DNA from: JBLMZW01 sp050259035
Lineage (GTDB): Bacteria > Bacillota > Syntrophomonadia > Syntrophomonadales > DTU052
Direction of reading: 5' to 3'
Length of the DNA: 7,770 bases
Assembly (NCBI GenBank): GCA_050259035.1
Contig: JBLMZW010000218.1
Location: 1 to 7,770, forward strand
Both the position numbers and the translations under genes were made by a program. Below are positions 5,982 to 7,770 of the stretch, piece after piece; within the stretch, counting starts at the first letter, position 1, and each line of letters opens with the position of its first letter. Below the pieces are notes generated by a model, which was given only the letters and a program-made list of their open reading frames with translations, did not search any database and was not told the origin of the DNA.

Positions 5982-7426
5982 TATGCTTCCCTCCCCAGTC
6001 CCAGTTTCCCGGGATTCATGATATTATCCGGGTCCAGGGCTCTTTTTATTTCTTGTAAAACCTTCATTCCGGCCTGACCATGTTCATTTTCCATAAACCG
6101 GCCCCGGTTTAACCCCACCCCATGGTGATGACTGATGCTGCCTCCGGCTTCCCGGGTAGCAAGCATGGCTTTATCCCAAATAAGCCGGTAGTATTCCTCG
6201 GCATCTTTTTGAGGTACCCCCACCACCGTAAGATACAAACAGGCCCCATCTGTATAGGCATGCGAGAAATGCCCGCCTACCAAAACTGTGCCAGGTATTT
6301 CTTTTAGAGCCGTCGTTGTAGCCTCGTAGACTGCGGCTATATTGGTCCAGGTCGAGGAAACCTCGATAGTATCCACTATGGCCCCGTTCTGAATCAAGGG
6401 AGAAGACAGGCTGACATTAAACCTGCTTTTAAACCAGTGTTCAACCGGTGCCTTACCGCAGCTTTCAGCCCCCCATTTCTGGCAGACTCTTTCACAAACC
6501 CGGTTCTCGACCTCTACCATTTCCTGAATACCTTCCATTACCAGAACCAGCATCAATTTGCCGCTAAGCTCCGGCATATCAGGAAAATGGTGCCCGGTTT
6601 CCGGAGCGTCATATAACCTGACCACCGCTGGTTTGATGTTCTGTTGTAAAATATCACGAATTGCGGCTAGACCGGATTCCAAAGAAGGGAAGGCAAAAGA
6701 ATTAAAACGTTGGGCCTCAGGTATCGGCCATATTCTTAAAACCGCTTTAGTGACTACTCCGAAAGTGCCCTCCGCTCCAAGGAATAGCTGATCAAGCCGG
6801 GGGCCGGTAGCGGTACGCGGTGCGATAGTATTTTTATAAACACTTCCATCCGGTAATACAGCTTCAAGTCCTAGCAGCATATCTTCAATTTTTCCGTATT
6901 TGGTGGAAAACTGCCCGGCGGCGCGGCAGGAAACCCATCCCCCCACCGTGGAACACCTGACTGATTGGGGAACATGACGCAGGGTATATCCCCGGGTATT
7001 TAGTTCCCTCTCCAGGACTTCCCCATTGATTCCGGTCTCAACCGTGGCCAGATGGCTTATCTCGTCGATTCCCAACAGATGGTTCATGCGTTTCATGTCT
7101 ATGACAATGCCGCCTTGAACCGCTACTACGCCACCTAAAACCCCGGAGCCCTCTCCATAAGGAATGACCGGAACCCGGCACGAGCTGGCAATTTTTAAGA
7201 TTTGACTTATTTCTTCGGTCGATTCCGGCCAAACCACGGCATCCGGCAATGAAGGCATTTTGCCTTTAACCATCCAGGATCCGGTTATCGGCCACCAATC
7301 CTTTCCCGCCAATAAGCGGTCGGTCTCCAGAACTGATACTCTGGAACCCAGGATACTCTTTAACTCTTCGATTACTTCTTCGCGTTCAAACCTGGTCTCA
7401 CTGCCATAGGCAATACTATAAGCCAA
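5981..7426 (-). CDS. FAD-linked oxidase, GlcD / alkyl-DHAP synthase (AGPS) superfamily
   Basis: A 481-residue flavoprotein of the vanillyl-alcohol-oxidase fold. Seen: a PCMH-type FAD-binding domain from about 60 to 235, with PDAVVWPES (61-69) and the FAD-pyrophosphate loop PYGEGSGVLGG (89-99); GGWVSCRAAGQFSTKYGKIED (162-182); VVRLYDAPETGHH (268-280); SHAYTDGACLY (388-398); the HHH motif SHHHGVG (432-438); and C-terminal DPDNIMNPGKLG. The GGW, VRL-D, YDxGAC-like and SHHHGVG segments are the ones that characterise AGPS rather than plain glycolate or D-lactate dehydrogenases. R270 and Y391 sit where AGPS has its conserved substrate arginine and tyrosine. Bacterial members include oxidases of unknown substrate, so ether-lipid synthesis is only one option. 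The start is TTG with GGGGAGGG 5 nt upstream, 36 nt after the regulator gene. The stop overlaps the next ATG by one base. No signal peptide. Confidence 0.88.
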   Translation of the reverse strand: MAYSIAYGSETRFEREEVIEELKSILGSRVSVLETDRLLAGKDWWPITGSWMVKGKMPSLPDAVVWPESTEEISQILKIASSCRVPVIPYGEGSGVLGGVVAVQGGIVIDMKRMNHLLGIDEISHLATVETGINGEVLERELNTRGYTLRHVPQSVRCSTVGGWVSCRAAGQFSTKYGKIEDMLLGLEAVLPDGSVYKNTIAPRTATGPRLDQLFLGAEGTFGVVTKAVLRIWPIPEAQRFNSFAFPSLESGLAAIRDILQQNIKPAVVRLYDAPETGHHFPDMPELSGKLMLVLVMEGIQEMVEVENRVCERVCQKWGAESCGKAPVEHWFKSRFNVSLSSPLIQNGAIVDTIEVSSTWTNIAAVYEATTTALKEIPGTVLVGGHFSHAYTDGACLYLTVVGVPQKDAEEYYRLIWDKAMLATREAGGSISHHHGVGLNRGRFMENEHGQAGMKVLQEIKRALDPDNIMNPGKLGLGREA

Positions 7427-7431
7427 AACTT

Positions 7432-7439
7432 CCCTCCCC
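7432..7439 (-). promoter_or_regulatory. Ribosome binding site deciding the oxidase TTG start
   Basis: GGGGAGGG on the minus strand, within a long purine run, 5 nt before the TTG at 7426. It fills most of the 36-nt gap after the regulator gene, leaving no room for a separate promoter. The regulator and the redox genes are therefore probably on one transcript. Confidence 0.55.
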
Positions 7440-7462
7440 TTCCCCTAGACACATCCTCCTGG

Positions 7463-7770
7463 TTAGAGGCCTTCTAATACCGTATTAATTCGGTATAAAT
7501 CGCTGCGGAAAACGAATTTAAGATAGTAAAAAGGAATTCCTTCCCCGTCATATAAGGTCCTTTCCATAACCAGTACCGGTACGCCGGGATCAAGGTTTAG
7601 ATATTTGAATTCATGTTCGGTCGGCATTGACGAACCCACTGATTGATTAACTCGGCGAATGTCCACATTTAATTTATATACCAGAAGTTGGTAAAGGCTT
7701 GCGGAAAGGTCTTCCTCAGTAAGTCCTTTGACATGGTCTTTTCTAAGGTAGGAGTACTCCATTGCAATAG
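7463..7770 (-). CDS. GntR-family transcription regulator, C-terminal UTRA domain part (cut by right window edge)
   Basis: The last 101 residues of a regulator whose frame stays open to the window edge (Ile-Ala precede the first visible Met at 7762, so that Met is probably internal). Seen: the pattern of a UTRA effector-binding domain, with YSYLRKDHVKGLTEEDLSAS LYQLL at the start, then LNLDPGVPVLVMERTLYD, GEGIPFYYLKFVFRSDLYRI and a short tail. In GntR/HutC-type regulators this domain binds a small metabolite (sugar phosphate, organic acid or amino acid) and controls an N-terminal winged-helix DNA-binding domain, which is outside the window. The gene lies directly upstream of the redox operon in the same direction, so it most likely controls that operon and itself. 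The operator cannot be seen here. Confidence 0.85.
   Translation of the reverse strand, partial: IAMEYSYLRKDHVKGLTEEDLSASLYQLLVYKLNVDIRRVNQSVGSSMPTEHEFKYLNLDPGVPVLVMERTLYDGEGIPFYYLKFVFRSDLYRINTVLEGL

Noticed and set aside
7038..7232. Minus-strand 64-codon frame inside the oxidase gene
   Set aside because: It is an out-of-frame shadow of the strongly supported FAD-binding domain coding sequence.
7416..7454. Twelve-codon ATG reading frame between the regulator and the oxidase, possible leader peptide
   Set aside because: Its AGGAGG touches the ATG with no spacing, and the sequence is mostly the purine-rich SD region of the oxidase gene; no regulatory hairpin is visible.

Overview
The window reads as a moderate-GC Gram-positive anaerobe, most likely a clostridial (Peptococcaceae-like) Firmicute. 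Supporting signs are strong purine-rich Shine-Dalgarno (SD) sequences, frequent TTG starts, a ComEA-type competence protein, a UTRA-type GntR regulator and a redox operon rich in iron-sulfur clusters. The lineage is inferred from these features; no search could be run. All real genes lie on the minus strand, so the window is read from its right edge to its left.

Right to centre (7770 to 1506) is a tightly packed catabolic or redox operon. It holds: (1) the C-terminal part of a GntR/UTRA transcription regulator, cut by the window edge; (2) a 481-residue FAD-linked oxidase of the GlcD / alkyl-DHAP synthase (AGPS) superfamily, with the AGPS-like SHHHGVG motif; (3) a 940-residue multidomain protein that joins a GlpC/HdrB-like iron-sulfur and double CCG module, a BON domain, a GlpA-like FAD dehydrogenase (DAO fold) and a BFD-type [2Fe-2S] domain; (4) a 425-residue FAD/NAD-dependent oxidoreductase in the place of GlpB; (5) a small DUF1667 cysteine protein. 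The last four genes are coupled by overlaps or a 1-nt gap (TAATG, TAG-C-TTG, ATGA), so they are almost certainly co-translated and probably form a complex. By analogy with anaerobic glycerol-3-phosphate dehydrogenase GlpABC, the complex would oxidise glycerol-3-phosphate or a 2-hydroxyacid and pass electrons from FAD through several Fe-S centres. The substrate and the final acceptor cannot be read from sequence. None of these proteins has an obvious membrane segment.

Left part (1425 to 1) is a separate neighbourhood. It has a diacylglycerol/YegS-type lipid kinase, 98 nt downstream of the redox operon, and the N-terminal part of a ComEA-like protein (membrane anchor plus SLBB domain) that runs off the left edge. 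No RNA gene, mobile element, CRISPR array or convincing terminator was seen, and no gap exceeds 150 bases.

The most interesting points are the 940-residue fusion, with a BON domain inside a soluble redox enzyme, and an uninterrupted A9 run on the coding strand exactly at the junction of its CCG and BON modules. Slippage there would give a stand-alone GlpC-like protein of about 380 residues.
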